Source: Cupriavidus plantarum
Lineage (GTDB): Bacteria; Pseudomonadota; Gammaproteobacteria; Burkholderiales; Burkholderiaceae
Length of the DNA: 64,000 bases
Assembly (NCBI RefSeq): GCF_905397285.1
Contig: NZ_CAJPUX010000002.1
Coordinates: 62,001-126,000 of the forward strand
Direction: 5' to 3'
Shown here in pieces: positions 35,429 to 43,635 of this stretch. The notes beneath the pieces are model-generated. The model was not told the DNA's origin, did not search any database, and saw only the letters and a program-made list of their open reading frames with translations. The translations under genes and the position numbers were made by a program. Every line of letters begins with the position of its first letter. Position 1 is the first letter of the stretch.

Positions 35429-35721
35429 AAAATGTTCGCGTAGGCGCTGTTTATGGCGCGCCGCCAATCTTTTGTGCTGATGTTGACAACATGGGGTATG
35501 TAGAACCAGAGTCGCTACCGCTAAGCCAATCACTTCTTGCCGATCTAGCGGCTTGGAATCAAGAGTATCAGGAAACCTTTTGCGAGGATTACCCTCCAGA
35601 TTCACATTTCCCCGCGGATAGTGACCGGATTGAGCATAATCGACGTGGACTGGAACTTTGTCGGCGACTTGAGCGGGAACTGGGCCCAGATTCATCTATC
35701 GAGTTTCGTCCGCAAAAATAG
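35425..35721 (+). CDS. Orphan immunity-type protein
   Basis: The 98-residue acidic protein starts at ATG 35425, overlapping the toxin remnant stop. It contains ESLPLSQSLLADLAAWNQEY, then DYPPDSHFP and a C-terminal GLELCRRLERELG. That LPLS..L..DL..W...Y....DYPPDS pattern is common in small, unnamed proteins of polymorphic-toxin loci. Position and size support an immunity role. It seems intact. What it would neutralise is unknown. Confidence 0.65.
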   Translation: MKNVRVGAVYGAPPIFCADVDNMGYVEPESLPLSQSLLADLAAWNQEYQETFCEDYPPDSHFPADSDRIEHNRRGLELCRRLERELGPDSSIEFRPQK

Positions 35722-35739
35722 GCAGTGACTCCTTGCGCA

Positions 35740-36197
35740 ATGGGTCGCTGTGTCGCACGGGGTCGTCAGGTGACTGCACAGATGGTGCCATTGGTGGGCG
35801 GCCAGTGCCCTGACGGCACCGCTGATTCGCGATTGGGTTTATGCGGACACGAACGTCGTCCATTACGAAGAGGACAAGATCCGTCAGGGCTTCACGGTCG
35901 GCCTTTCCTCGCTCATCGGCGGGTCGATTGGCGCATTGCTCGGATCGGATGCGACGTCGGCCGCGCTGGCGGCGCAAAACGAGGCGCTGAACAATGCGAC
36001 CTCCCAAGGAGGTCGATGCGATTGAAATCTGCCTGCGTACAGTTCGGCTCGCAACGTTTGGTTAGCCGGGCGTTTTCTCGCGCGGCGATACCTCTGACTG
36101 GTACTCAGGTACGCCAGGTGGAGGCGGCAGCAACGCTAGCCAAGATGAGCAACTTGACGCCCGAGCAAGTGTTGAAGCTAACGGAGACCGGTTGGTG
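35740..36197 (+). pseudogene. Duplicated CdiA pre-toxin fragment with frameshifts and toxin remnant
   Basis: This region is a diverged copy of the end of the CdiA pre-toxin domain. GDCTDGAIGG (35769 on) matches GDCAGGAIGG of CdiA. One base is then missing (GGTGGGCGG against GGTGGGGCGG) and the frame changes. From 35816 it reads APLIRDWVYADTN, then LIGGSIGALLGSDATSAALA and AQNEALNNATS, the same junction motif as CdiA. A second shift after ATS leads into PKEVDAIEICLRT and a TAG at 36063. The last part runs into the next immunity gene with a TGATG overlap in one frame. It is a decayed, displaced toxin module. Confidence 0.8.
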
Positions 36198-36578
36198 ATG
36201 GCCAAGCGATTTTTACGTGGAGGTAAGACTTTGGGTGACTATATTGAATTTGATGGTGACGTCAAATCTCTAGAAAATCTCTATGGCAGCACTTTAACAA
36301 TCAAGGCTACCTTTGTACTCAAAGGTGCTGAGTGCTATCTCACCTCGCCCATGTCGCATGTATCGGCCAATGACAACATCGAGATTTTTTTTCCGGGATT
36401 GCAGAGAAGACTGGAGTTATTGGTTCCTATTTGGGTTGGTGGGCCTGCCGTATATATGGATACCGTCGAGATATCAGGGACGTTGGATAGGGCGACAACG
36501 TGCAATAAACTTGCGTCAATCTCTTGCATTTCAAAGTTTGTATTATTCAGAGATGACGAAGTGTATGAGGTTGTTTGA
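36198..36578 (+). CDS. Orphan immunity-type protein, unknown family
   Basis: The 126-residue protein (MAKRFLRGGKTLGDYIEFDG) has mixed alpha/beta composition and three to four cysteines. It is encoded by clearly AT-richer DNA than its surroundings, which suggests transfer. ATG 36198 overlaps the stop of the remnant before it (TGATG). Neither homology nor motif is recognised. Location directly after a displaced toxin module is the only support for an immunity role. Confidence 0.5.
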   Translation: MAKRFLRGGKTLGDYIEFDGDVKSLENLYGSTLTIKATFVLKGAECYLTSPMSHVSANDNIEIFFPGLQRRLELLVPIWVGGPAVYMDTVEISGTLDRATTCNKLASISCISKFVLFRDDEVYEVV

Positions 36579-36599
36579 GCTACCGTCTGCTGCCCAAAG

Positions 36600-36856
36600 A
36601 TGCCAGAATCCACGCCGCGCAGCACTTTAAACCCTCAGCGATTAAGAACCAACGGCTTCACTGTTGGCCTGATCGCCTTCTATCGCGAAAGGGTTAATGC
36701 AGGCAGACGGCTCGCCCTTCTTGGGCGCGCTGCGCAGGACGTGCCAAACAACGACAGTGTAGAGGGTGTCATTAGATAGGAGTTGAAGTTTGCCCCGCCG
36801 CGACAGCCCGGGAAAATGCCAAGTCTTATCCATGCACTTCCCACAGGAAAGTAATA
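36600..36856 (+). pseudogene. Toxin-tail remnant with in-frame stop
   Basis: One frame reads RRLALLGRAAQDVPNNDSVE, GVIR, then a TAG near 36778 and ELKFAPPRQPGKMPSLIHAL ending PTGK at a TAA six bases before the next immunity gene. It has no start codon or export sequence. The arrangement repeats the pattern of the neighbouring modules: a broken toxin C-terminus directly upstream of an intact small gene. The family is unknown. Confidence 0.45.
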
Positions 36857-36862
36857 CAAGCC

Positions 36863-37261
36863 ATGATTGTCAATATTGAAAAGCCTTTGCGATTGTGCCT
36901 TGACGTTGTCGAGACGGATGAACATGTTCCGTCAATGAGGATGCAGATCGCAGTTGATGTGCAGCAGTTCGGACATAAGCTTGCGTATAGGGGTAATGCA
37001 TGGTTCGACTGCGCAACGTGGGATGCGTTTGTTCAGGGGCTGGCCGCGGCGCCTGATACAACGAAGGTCTCTCTTGTTGATATGGGTGACCACTTCACGT
37101 TGACGCTCGGCGTGGTCAGTGGACGCTTGGAGCTAGCGTGGGAAATGAAGAAGCCTGATATCTCTGGAGCCATTACTACTGCCACGTTCCGTTCTCCGAT
37201 TGATACCGATACGTTTGCCCATGTAGCGCTTCAGTTCAAAGAGTTCGAACGGTGGTGGTAG
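36863..37261 (+). CDS. Orphan immunity-type protein ending FERWW
   Basis: The 132-residue protein is predominantly beta by pattern, with WFDCATWDAFVQGLAAAP, VSLVDMGDHFTLTLGVVSG, then TFAHVALQFKEFERWW. A single-domain protein with a W-D-x-F segment and a C-terminal F-x-x-FxxWW is a look I associate with immunity proteins of CDI and Rhs loci, but I cannot name the family. It starts six bases after a toxin remnant and is followed by antisense repeat copy 2. It seems intact. Confidence 0.6.
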   Translation: MIVNIEKPLRLCLDVVETDEHVPSMRMQIAVDVQQFGHKLAYRGNAWFDCATWDAFVQGLAAAPDTTKVSLVDMGDHFTLTLGVVSGRLELAWEMKKPDISGAITTATFRSPIDTDTFAHVALQFKEFERWW

Positions 37262-37279
37262 TTGTTATTAGTGGCGCGG

Positions 37280-37440
37280 AAGAAACCGGCTACGGCCGGG
37301 CTCTTCGCTTCTGCAGGCGTTGCTCTACAGCTCCTGCGACGGTCCGGATACCGTGTGCACGTTGTCGACGACGTGCTCGCCGTCCAGGTCGAAGCGCACG
37401 AACTGTCGCCAGCCGTCAAGGAAACGCTTCTCTGTTGCCG
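37280..37440 (-). repeat. Antisense repeat, copy 2
   Basis: A hairpin, CCGGC (37286-37290) and GCCGG (37295-37299), is followed by sequence closely related to copy 1. On the minus strand it encodes TEKRFLDGWRQFVRFDLDGE, then HVVDNVHTV, and ends at a TAG (37327-37325). The similarity stops abruptly near 37436, exactly where the next toxin fragment begins, so the repeat edge is a recombination joint. Confidence 0.8.
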
Positions 37441-37704
37441 TACTATGGTTCGGCGGCGATGCTGTACCAGACGGTGACGGGGCAGACGCTGAGCGGCCAA
37501 TCTCTGGATACGGCGGATCGATGGCTGTCGCGGATCCTTGGCGCCATCGCTGTTGGCGCAGCGGCGTATGGCAATTTCTCGTACGTTCTCCAACCAGAGG
37601 TGAACCTCGAGGTTCGAAACTCGCTGTTTATCGATCCGTCTGGCCAGGCAGCAGACGGGAGTCGAAGGCTCAGTACAATCATTCCATTCCAAACGGGGAA
37701 GTGA
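37441..37704 (+). pseudogene. Pre-toxin/toxin C-terminal fragment lacking its N-terminus
   Basis: The frame reads YYGSAAMLYQTVTGQTLSGQ, SLDTADRWLSRILGAIAVGA, and ends LSTIIPFQTGK. The TGQTLSGQSLDTADR-type segment resembles the PT-TG pre-toxin linker found just before toxin domains in polymorphic toxins. An open frame continues upstream into the antisense repeat, but that part is an artefact of fusion. The stop is one base before the next immunity gene. No start or secretion region is present. Confidence 0.6.
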
Positions 37705-37705
37705 A

Positions 37706-38053
37706 ATGGTTTTCCCAGATAAAAACCAGTTTCTCCAGGCTTTCGGTATCGAACCAATGGAAGAGGATCCTTCCCTGGCGCTATGTCGCTACAAAGTGCG
37801 ATCCGAGGAGCGGGATTTGGAGTTGCTGCTCACGTTCAGTGCAGTCCAAGAGACTTTCGAGTTGCTTCTGTATTGCTCAGGGCATGAAGTCATCAACCTC
37901 GTGAGCGAACGAACGACGAAGATCGAGCTATACCGAGACTCATCAGGAGATGGGGTGCGCGCGTGCTTTGATATTCATGGTGCGCAAGCTGAGGCCATCG
38001 TGACCTTAGCGCCGGAGATCAAGTGCCGCTGGTGGTTGATTCGGACTGAGTAA
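37706..38053 (+). CDS. Orphan immunity-type protein
   Basis: The 115-residue protein is acidic, with DKNQFLQAFGIEPMEEDPSL, then DLELLLTFSAVQETFELLLY and VSERTTKIELYRDS. The pattern, an N-terminal F..FG..P segment and a long beta-meander ending CRWWLI, fits small immunity proteins. It starts one base after the toxin fragment stop. It looks intact. The cognate toxin is represented only by the fragment before it. Confidence 0.6.
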   Translation: MVFPDKNQFLQAFGIEPMEEDPSLALCRYKVRSEERDLELLLTFSAVQETFELLLYCSGHEVINLVSERTTKIELYRDSSGDGVRACFDIHGAQAEAIVTLAPEIKCRWWLIRTE

Positions 38054-38385
38054 GCGATGCAACGCGGCAGAGGTTGGGATGGTCACGGACCCGCTGGCCG
38101 CGCAAAACGCCGTGGCGCAGGCGGGATGGCTCCGCTGCCAATAGGGGAACCTTGATGCCGGCGCCCATAGCTGAGTTGGCCTTTCCATGGACAGCATCAC
38201 ACTCGATTGCAATTGCACGCTGGTTTCATAGCGAGACTGGCGCATCTGCCAGCCTGTGGGCGCGTCCTGCTCGTTGGAACGGCTAACTGAAGTTGAATTC
38301 ACCTTTCTCTTGGCTTTAGAAGGGGGCGTCAATTAATATCTCCATATACAGCCGCGTGCGATATGTTGGTCGGGAAGACGCATAG
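38054..38385 (+). pseudogene. Degenerate stretch with pre-toxin-like traces
   Basis: No intact gene is seen. One short frame contains VTDPLAAQNAVAQAGW, reminiscent of the AALAAQNEALNN junction region of CdiA, and another ends in ASASLWARPARWNG before a TAA. The segment is probably a further decayed toxin module, but the traces are weak. Confidence 0.3.
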
Positions 38386-38529
38386 GACGGACTTAGCGTG
38401 GGAGATATCGGATACGTTATCGAAGACTATGGTGATGGCCACTACGAAGTCGAGTTCTCCAATGCTGACGGCACAACGAGCGTACAAGCTGTGATCCAGA
38501 ATCGGGATCTAACGCTGTTGGAAGTCTAG
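38386..38529 (+). pseudogene. DUF4926 protein remnant, N-terminally truncated
   Basis: The frame opens after a TAG at 38383 and reads DGLSVGDIGYVIEDYGDGHY, then EVEFSNADG and ends TLLEV. This is the core of DUF4926 (GxxGTVV..Y.DG.AYEVEF). Full-length members have about 20 more N-terminal residues, absent here. DUF4926 proteins often sit beside DUF6883 toxin-like proteins, so this may be another immunity remnant. A GTG at 38398 is the only possible start. Confidence 0.7.
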
Positions 38530-38535
38530 GAGTAG

Positions 38536-38775
38536 ACAGACCCGGTTACGGCCGGGTTCGTCGTTTTTGGGGAGGCGCTACCACTCCCGTGGCGAGCCGG
38601 ATATCGTTTGCACGGCGTCGTCCTCGACGTGCTTGCCCCGCAGTTCGAAGCGAACGAACTGTCGCCGGTCGTCAGCGAGATGAATCCCGACGAATCCCCT
38701 TGGAGTATCCGGAGACGTAGAAGGGATTGCCCTGCGCGAAGTTGGCGAGCGCCCTCGCCACTGCTGTCGTTGCGC
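38536..38775 (-). repeat. Antisense repeat, copy 3, with terminator-like hairpin
   Basis: Its hairpin is ACCCGG (38540-38545) and CCGGGT (38552-38557), followed by a T-run. On the minus strand it encodes NFAQGNPFYVSGYSKG, then after one frameshift DDRRQFVRFELRGKHVEDDAV, ending at a TAG (38580-38578). It is the longest copy and aligns with copy 1 over nearly its whole length. It lies directly downstream of a minus-strand gene in that gene's frame, separated by a TGA. Confidence 0.8.
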
Positions 38776-38782
38776 TTCGCCT

Positions 38783-39082
38783 TCATCGCTCTCTCTCGAA
38801 GCGAAGCACCATAGTCAGCATGGCTCTGAACCGAGGCAGGCTCTGGACCCATCCGATCCTGAGGATGTCGCTGCTCGCCACAAATTGGTCTGGGTACTCT
38901 AGGAAATACCTCTCGCTAGCCACCATCAGCCTCTTCGCTTCCGTTGGCAACGTGGAGCGCAATATCATTGACGCCAATCGGAACACGTTGGCTTCGCGTT
39001 GGTCGCGAGCGATCGGCGCTACGTCTCGGGCGGCCGCCGCGCAGCGCTTCAGTAAGGCCTCTTCGATATCTCGTGCGTTCAT
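38783..39082 (-). CDS. Small hypothetical protein
   Basis: The 99-residue protein starts MNARDIEEALLKRCAAAARD and contains MILRSTLPTEAKRLMVASER and a C-terminal RFRAMLTMVLRFERER. It is mostly helical and unrecognised. A longer reading upstream runs over the fliK terminator and is rejected. It points into repeat copy 3, so it may be a broken piece of the gene whose 3' end the repeat preserves. Whether it is expressed is uncertain. Confidence 0.4.
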   Translation of the reverse strand: MNARDIEEALLKRCAAAARDVAPIARDQREANVFRLASMILRSTLPTEAKRLMVASERYFLEYPDQFVASSDILRIGWVQSLPRFRAMLTMVLRFERER

Positions 39083-39181
39083 TTCGATTTCTACGGCGCA
39101 AGACGGGAACGTTTTGACGCGAGCGCGACAGTAGCAGGGCCGGTGCGGACGCGAAATCGACGAACGCTTAAAAGGGGTCAA

Positions 39182-39215
39182 CAAAAAAGCCCAGCCAAAA
39201 TAGGCTGGGCTTTCT
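39182..39215 (-). terminator. Terminator after fliK
   Basis: A 10-bp stem, AAGCCCAGCC (39188-39197) and GGCTGGGCTT (39204-39213), is followed on the minus strand by a run of T (AAAAAA at 39183-39188 on the plus strand). It marks the end of the fliF-fliK operon and the boundary of the accessory region. Confidence 0.9.
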
Positions 39216-39251
39216 TCATGCCCTCGGTGGGGCAGTATCAGCGAGAAGGTA

Positions 39252-40817
39252 TCAAGCGAACGTATCCACTTCGCCTTGTGCCAGCACGCGCTGCGGGCGT
39301 GCCACCGGTGCGGCCGGTTCGTTGCCGAAGTTCGTCGTCTGGCCGAAGCCGCCGCTCTGGCCGCCTGCGAACGACTGGCGTTGTTGTTGCTGTTGGCCGT
39401 TGCCCGCCTGTCCCGCAAAGCTCTCCGCGCCGACCGACGTGTGGCCGAGTTGGATGCCGCTTTCCGCCAGCGACGTGCGCAGGTGCGGCAGCGCCGATTC
39501 CACTGCCGCGCGGACGGCTTGATGCGGAGACACGAACTGGGCCTGGGCCTGGTCGTTCACCACGTTCAGCACCACCTTCAGCGGGCCGAGGTTGGGCGGG
39601 TTGAGGTCGAGTTCGGCGGTCTGGCTGCCTTGGGTCGACATGCGGACCATATGCTGACCCAGTGCCTGCGACCACTGGCTGTCGCCGAGGTTGGGGGCAA
39701 TCGATGCGCGCGCGGCGGCAGCGGCGGTGGCTTGCGCGGCGGGCGTCTGGTTCTGGGCGGCGATGGCGGACGCCAGCGTGGCCGCGCTGCTCGGGTTCGT
39801 GGCGCCGGTGTCGGCGCCTTCGCCCGTGCGTGCGCTGGTTTGCGCCGCGGCGTAGCTCGCGTTAGTGGCGCCGGCAGCGTTGGTGCTCGCCACAGCCTGC
39901 GGTTGCGCGGTCTGTGCCGATTGCCCCAGTCCGGCCTGCGATTGCTGGCCGCTGGAATGGCCGCCCATCTGGCCGCCACGGGCATCCTGACCGGCAAGCG
40001 CGGAAGGCGTGACCGACGCCTGTGCCGGCTTGTCGGCAGCGGCGTTCGTCGTCGCCTGCGCGGCGGCGCGTTGTTGTGCGATGGTCGCGAGCGTGTCCGC
40101 CGGGCTCGGCGTGGTGGACTTGGTGAGGCTGACCTCGGCCGGCAGCGTCGTTTGCGCGGCGGTCGTGTCCGTCTGCGCGAGCGCGGCATCGGCTTGCGTC
40201 GCGGCCGTCGTCGCGGCAGCCGCTGCGGCGGCGGACGTGGCGGTGGTCTGGTTCGTGACGGCACCCTGCAGCGCGGCGTTCGCCGTGCCACCGTTGGCGC
40301 CGGGCAGACCGTTCACGCCAGCCAGCGCGGGATCGGTCGCGGCGGCCGCATTGCCGGCCACGGTATTCGGCTGCGTCGCGGGTTGGCCGAGCATCGCAAG
40401 CGCCAGCGCGGCTGCTGCTGCGGCGGCCTCCTTGGCGGCGTCCTCAGCGCTCTGCGCGGTGTCAGTGTCCTTCTTGTCTTCGTCTGCCTTGGCGGTCTTG
40501 CTCTCGGCTGCCTGCTCGGACTTGTCCGGCGCATTGGTCGAGGACTTGCCGGCGGACTTGCTGGCATCCTGCGCGGCCGGTTTGTCCGCGGGCTTCTCGC
40601 TTGCCTTCTGGTTCGCCTTCTCGGCAACTTTGCTCGACGACTTGCCCGCGCCGACATTGACGGGCTGCGACGCCGCGTTTTTCTGCTGACGCGGCGCCTG
40701 CTCGCGCGCGCGGGAAAGCGCGTCCTGGAAAGCAGCGTCGATCGTGCTGCCGCCGATGCCGGCGGTACCGGTAGCCTTGGCGGCGCCCGAGCCGAGAATC
40801 TTGCTGATATCGATCAT
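39252..40817 (-). CDS. fliK: Flagellar hook-length control protein FliK
   Basis: The 521-residue protein has a long low-complexity Ala/Thr/Gln-rich molecular-ruler region (about 20-370) and a conserved C-terminal FliK domain. The C-terminal core contains LDLNPPNLGPLKVVLNVVND, AQFVSPHQAVRAAVESALP and LRTSLAESGIQLGHTSVG. FliK is secreted while the hook grows and switches the export apparatus to filament substrates through FlhB. It is the last gene of fliFGHIJK and starts 20 bases after fliJ ends. The Gln run QQQQQ near the end is part of a disordered tail. Confidence 0.94.
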   Translation of the reverse strand: MIDISKILGSGAAKATGTAGIGGSTIDAAFQDALSRAREQAPRQQKNAASQPVNVGAGKSSSKVAEKANQKASEKPADKPAAQDASKSAGKSSTNAPDKSEQAAESKTAKADEDKKDTDTAQSAEDAAKEAAAAAAALALAMLGQPATQPNTVAGNAAAATDPALAGVNGLPGANGGTANAALQGAVTNQTTATSAAAAAAATTAATQADAALAQTDTTAAQTTLPAEVSLTKSTTPSPADTLATIAQQRAAAQATTNAAADKPAQASVTPSALAGQDARGGQMGGHSSGQQSQAGLGQSAQTAQPQAVASTNAAGATNASYAAAQTSARTGEGADTGATNPSSAATLASAIAAQNQTPAAQATAAAAARASIAPNLGDSQWSQALGQHMVRMSTQGSQTAELDLNPPNLGPLKVVLNVVNDQAQAQFVSPHQAVRAAVESALPHLRTSLAESGIQLGHTSVGAESFAGQAGNGQQQQQRQSFAGGQSGGFGQTTNFGNEPAAPVARPQRVLAQGEVDTFA

Positions 40818-40837
40818 GGTTGGCAGGTGATGGGTGT

Positions 40838-41290
40838 TCAGTTCTGGCCGTTGGCCGGCTGGCGCGCGATCCGCGCCGCGTATTCATCGTTGGCGCGCTG
40901 CTCGCGACGCGCGACGATCTGCTGCTCGCGTGCTTCCGCGCGCGTGATAAGCGTGTCGAACGAGTTCTGACGGCGCTTCTGGTGCTGCCAGTTGGCGCGG
41001 CCCGCGATCAGGTCCGCCTCTGCCTTGGCGAGCGCGCTCGTCTGGTGGCGAATCGCCTGATCGAGCGAGTCGAGAAAACGCGAAAAATCCTGCCAGCGGC
41101 TCGACGTCATGCCTTCCGCCGCAATCGCCTGCATGCGCGTGCGATATTCCTGGCGGTACTGCGTCAGTGCGGTGAGCTGCTGCTCCGCCTGGGTGCGCAG
41201 GCCCTGCAGTCTGCCGAGCTCTCGCGCGGCCTTGTCGGTGCTGTCCTGGGCCAGATCGGCCAGCGTATTCAGCGGTGAGGGCTTAGGCAT
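40838..41290 (-). CDS. fliJ: Flagellar export chaperone FliJ
   Basis: The 150-residue protein is one long coiled coil, as in Fli[35 protein letters not shown], then [20 protein letters not shown]. FliJ forms the central stalk of the FliH-FliI ATPase and helps open the export gate. The ATG at 41290 gives an 8-base overlap with fliI; a longer in-frame reading inside fliI is rejected. Confidence 0.93.
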   Translation of the reverse strand: MPKPSPLNTLADLAQDSTDKAARELGRLQGLRTQAEQQLTALTQYRQEYRTRMQAIAAEGMTSSRWQDFSRFLDSLDQAIRHQTSALAKAEADLIAGRANWQHQKRRQNSFDTLITRAEAREQQIVARREQRANDEYAARIARQPANGQN

Positions 41291-42746
41291 GTTCCATCCT
41301 CTCGAATAGCTGATGCAGGTGGGCAACCGAGCTCGCGTAATCCGCGCGCTCGGGAATGTCCTGTTGCAGGAAGGCCTCCATGCGCGAATGCAGGCGAATC
41401 GCGAGGTCCACTTCCGGATCGCTGCCGGGTACATACGCCCCGACGCTGATCAGGTCGCGATTGCGCTGGTAGCGCGACATCAGCTGCTTGAAGCGCCGTA
41501 CGGAGGCAAACTGCGGCGCGTCGATCAATGCCGTCATGGCACGGCTGATGGATGCTTCCACGTCGATGGCCGGATAGTGCCCGGCTTCGGCGAGACTACG
41601 CGACAGCACGATGTGGCCGTCGAGAATCGCGCGGGCCGAGTCGGCGATCGGATCCTGCTGATCGTCGCCCTCGGTCAGCACCGTGTAGAACGCGGTAATC
41701 GAGCCGCCGCCTTCGGGACCATTGCCGGTACGCTCGACGAGCGTCGGCAGCTTGGCGAACACGGAAGGCGGATAGCCCTTGGTGGCGGGCGGTTCGCCGA
41801 TGGCGAGCGCGATCTCGCGCTGCGCCATCGCGTAACGCGTCAGCGAATCCATGATCAGCAGCACATGGCGGCCCTGATCGCGGAAATATTCGGCGAGGCG
41901 CGTCGCATAGGCGGCGCCCTGCATGCGCAGCAGCGGCGAGGTGTCCGCCGGCGCGGCGACCACGACCGAACGCTTGCGGCCTTCTTCGCCGAGGATGTTC
42001 TCGATGAATTCCTTCACTTCGCGACCGCGTTCGCCGATCAGGCCAACGACGATCACCTCGGCGTTCGTATAGCGCGCCATCATGCCGAGCAGCACGCTCT
42101 TGCCGACGCCGGAGCCCGCGAACAGGCCCATGCGCTGGCCACGGCCGACGGTCAGCATCGAGTTGATCGCGCGCACACCCGTGTCCAGCACGGTTTCGAT
42201 CGGCGCGCGCGTCAGCGGATTGATCTGCGCGCCGGCCAGTGGCACTTCGCTCGCGGCGGTGATCGGGCCCAGTCCGTCGAGCGGACGGCCGGCGGCATCG
42301 AGCACGCGGCCCAGCAGGCCCTCACCGACGGGCAGGCGCTTGGAACCGGGCTCGCGCGGCGTGGCCACACCGGCCGGCAGCGGCGAGGGTTCCAGCGGAT
42401 ACACACGGGCGCCCGGCACGAGGCCGACGACGTCCGATTGGGGCATCAGAAACAGGCGGTCGGCACCAAAGCCGACGACTTCCGCTTCCGCCGTGCGCGG
42501 ACCGCCGTGGCCATGCTGGCCCGCCGGCAGTTCGATCAGGCAGTCGCTGCCCACGGGCAGGCGCAGGCCCACGGCCTCGAGCACGAGACCCGCCGCGCGC
42601 GTGAGGCGGCCGCAGGTGCGCTTGCTGTCGAGATCGGTGAGGCCGGACGATGCCGACGTCAGCGCATCGCGCCAGAGTCGCGTGTGCTGCGAGGCAGCGG
42701 TGGGCGAGGGCGCGGCGCCCTGCGGGTTCGCCTGCGCATCATGCAT
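41283..42746 (-). CDS. fliI: Flagellum-specific ATPase FliI
   Basis: The 487-residue ATPase energises type III export of flagellar subunits. Walker A is GSGVGKS in [20 protein letters not shown]. The beta-subunit-like signatures are [38 protein letters not shown] and [19 protein letters not shown]. The N-terminal domain has a Burkholderiales-style extension of about 20 residues. ATG 42746 overlaps fliH by 8 bases; the longer reading upstream is rejected. Confidence 0.96.
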   Translation of the reverse strand: MHDAQANPQGAAPSPTAASQHTRLWRDALTSASSGLTDLDSKRTCGRLTRAAGLVLEAVGLRLPVGSDCLIELPAGQHGHGGPRTAEAEVVGFGADRLFLMPQSDVVGLVPGARVYPLEPSPLPAGVATPREPGSKRLPVGEGLLGRVLDAAGRPLDGLGPITAASEVPLAGAQINPLTRAPIETVLDTGVRAINSMLTVGRGQRMGLFAGSGVGKSVLLGMMARYTNAEVIVVGLIGERGREVKEFIENILGEEGRKRSVVVAAPADTSPLLRMQGAAYATRLAEYFRDQGRHVLLIMDSLTRYAMAQREIALAIGEPPATKGYPPSVFAKLPTLVERTGNGPEGGGSITAFYTVLTEGDDQQDPIADSARAILDGHIVLSRSLAEAGHYPAIDVEASISRAMTALIDAPQFASVRRFKQLMSRYQRNRDLISVGAYVPGSDPEVDLAIRLHSRMEAFLQQDIPERADYASSVAHLHQLFERMEHA

Positions 42747-43635
42747 GGGGCGGCTCCCACGGATCGTTGCGGCCAAGCGCCTTGACGACGCGGCTCCAGC
42801 GGGTGGCGAGGCTCGCATCGAGTTCGCCGCTGGCGGCGCTGGCGATGCAGCCACCGCGCGCGACGGATGGGTCCGGGCGAACGGTCCATCCAGCCGCTTC
42901 GAGTTCGCCGCGCAGATGCGTTTCGACGAGCGGGACGTCTTCCGGGTTCAGCAGCAGGGCGGGCGAGCCGGCCAGCGCGGGCTCGGCCTTCAGCAGTTCG
43001 CGCGCGGCCGGAAGCAGCGCGGCGGGATCGATTTCCATCGTCTTGCGCACGAGCTGGCGCGCCACATCGAGGGCGAGTGAGATCAGCGCGTCGGAGATCT
43101 CGGCATCGACCTGTCCAATCGCATCGCGGAAGTTGCCGGCCAGTTCCTGCAGGCGGGCCGCTTCACTGCGCGCGGATTCCAGCCCGCGCGCATAGCCTTC
43201 GCGGTGACCGTCGCCATAGCCCTGCGTCTGCCCCTGGCTGTAGCCTTGTGCATAGCCTTCCTTGCGCGCGCCTTCGCGCATCGCATCGAGGGCTTCGAAG
43301 TCGATCGGCGGCGGAGGCGGCGGCTCGACGGGCAACTGGGTCTCGAGCGCCTTGAGGCGATCGCGCGGGTCCAGCGACACCATCTGCCAGCGCTGCCAGC
43401 TGTCGCCGCGGCCGCGCGAGCCGCCGCGCGGCGCGTCGAATGCCTGGAAACCATCGCCGCCGCGATCCAGCGAGCGCTCCGGCTGCCGGGCGGGCTGCCG
43501 GTCCGATTGACGATCTGCTTGGCGATCGAAGGGGCGATCGAATTGACGATCGAGATCGCGGTCCGACTGGAAGGCCGGATTCTTGCTGCCGGGGAAACCC
43601 CGGCCCGCGGCAAAGCTGCGTTCAGACATAGGCAT
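42739..43635 (-). CDS. fliH: Flagellar assembly protein FliH
   Basis: The 298-residue protein regulates FliI. The N-terminal 60 residues are a disordered run of Asp-Arg-Gln repeats ([20 protein letters not shown]). The middle carries the typical FliH glycine repeats, [20 protein letters not shown], and the C-terminal domain (150-290) binds FliI and the C-ring. The repeat extension is longer than in enterobacterial FliH. The start overlaps fliG by 14 bases; an ATG two codons downstream is possible. Confidence 0.93.
   Translation of the reverse strand: MPMSERSFAAGRGFPGSKNPAFQSDRDLDRQFDRPFDRQADRQSDRQPARQPERSLDRGGDGFQAFDAPRGGSRGRGDSWQRWQMVSLDPRDRLKALETQLPVEPPPPPPIDFEALDAMREGARKEGYAQGYSQGQTQGYGDGHREGYARGLESARSEAARLQELAGNFRDAIGQVDAEISDALISLALDVARQLVRKTMEIDPAALLPAARELLKAEPALAGSPALLLNPEDVPLVETHLRGELEAAGWTVRPDPSVARGGCIASAASGELDASLATRWSRVVKALGRNDPWEPPHA

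Noticed and set aside
36335..36625. Minus-strand open frame over an immunity gene
   Set aside because: It is antisense to a better-supported plus-strand gene and has no recognisable features.
34385..39180. Prophage or IS-mediated insertion as origin of the AT-richer region
   Set aside because: No integrase, transposase, terminal inverted repeats or phage genes were found; the antisense repeats explain the mosaic better.
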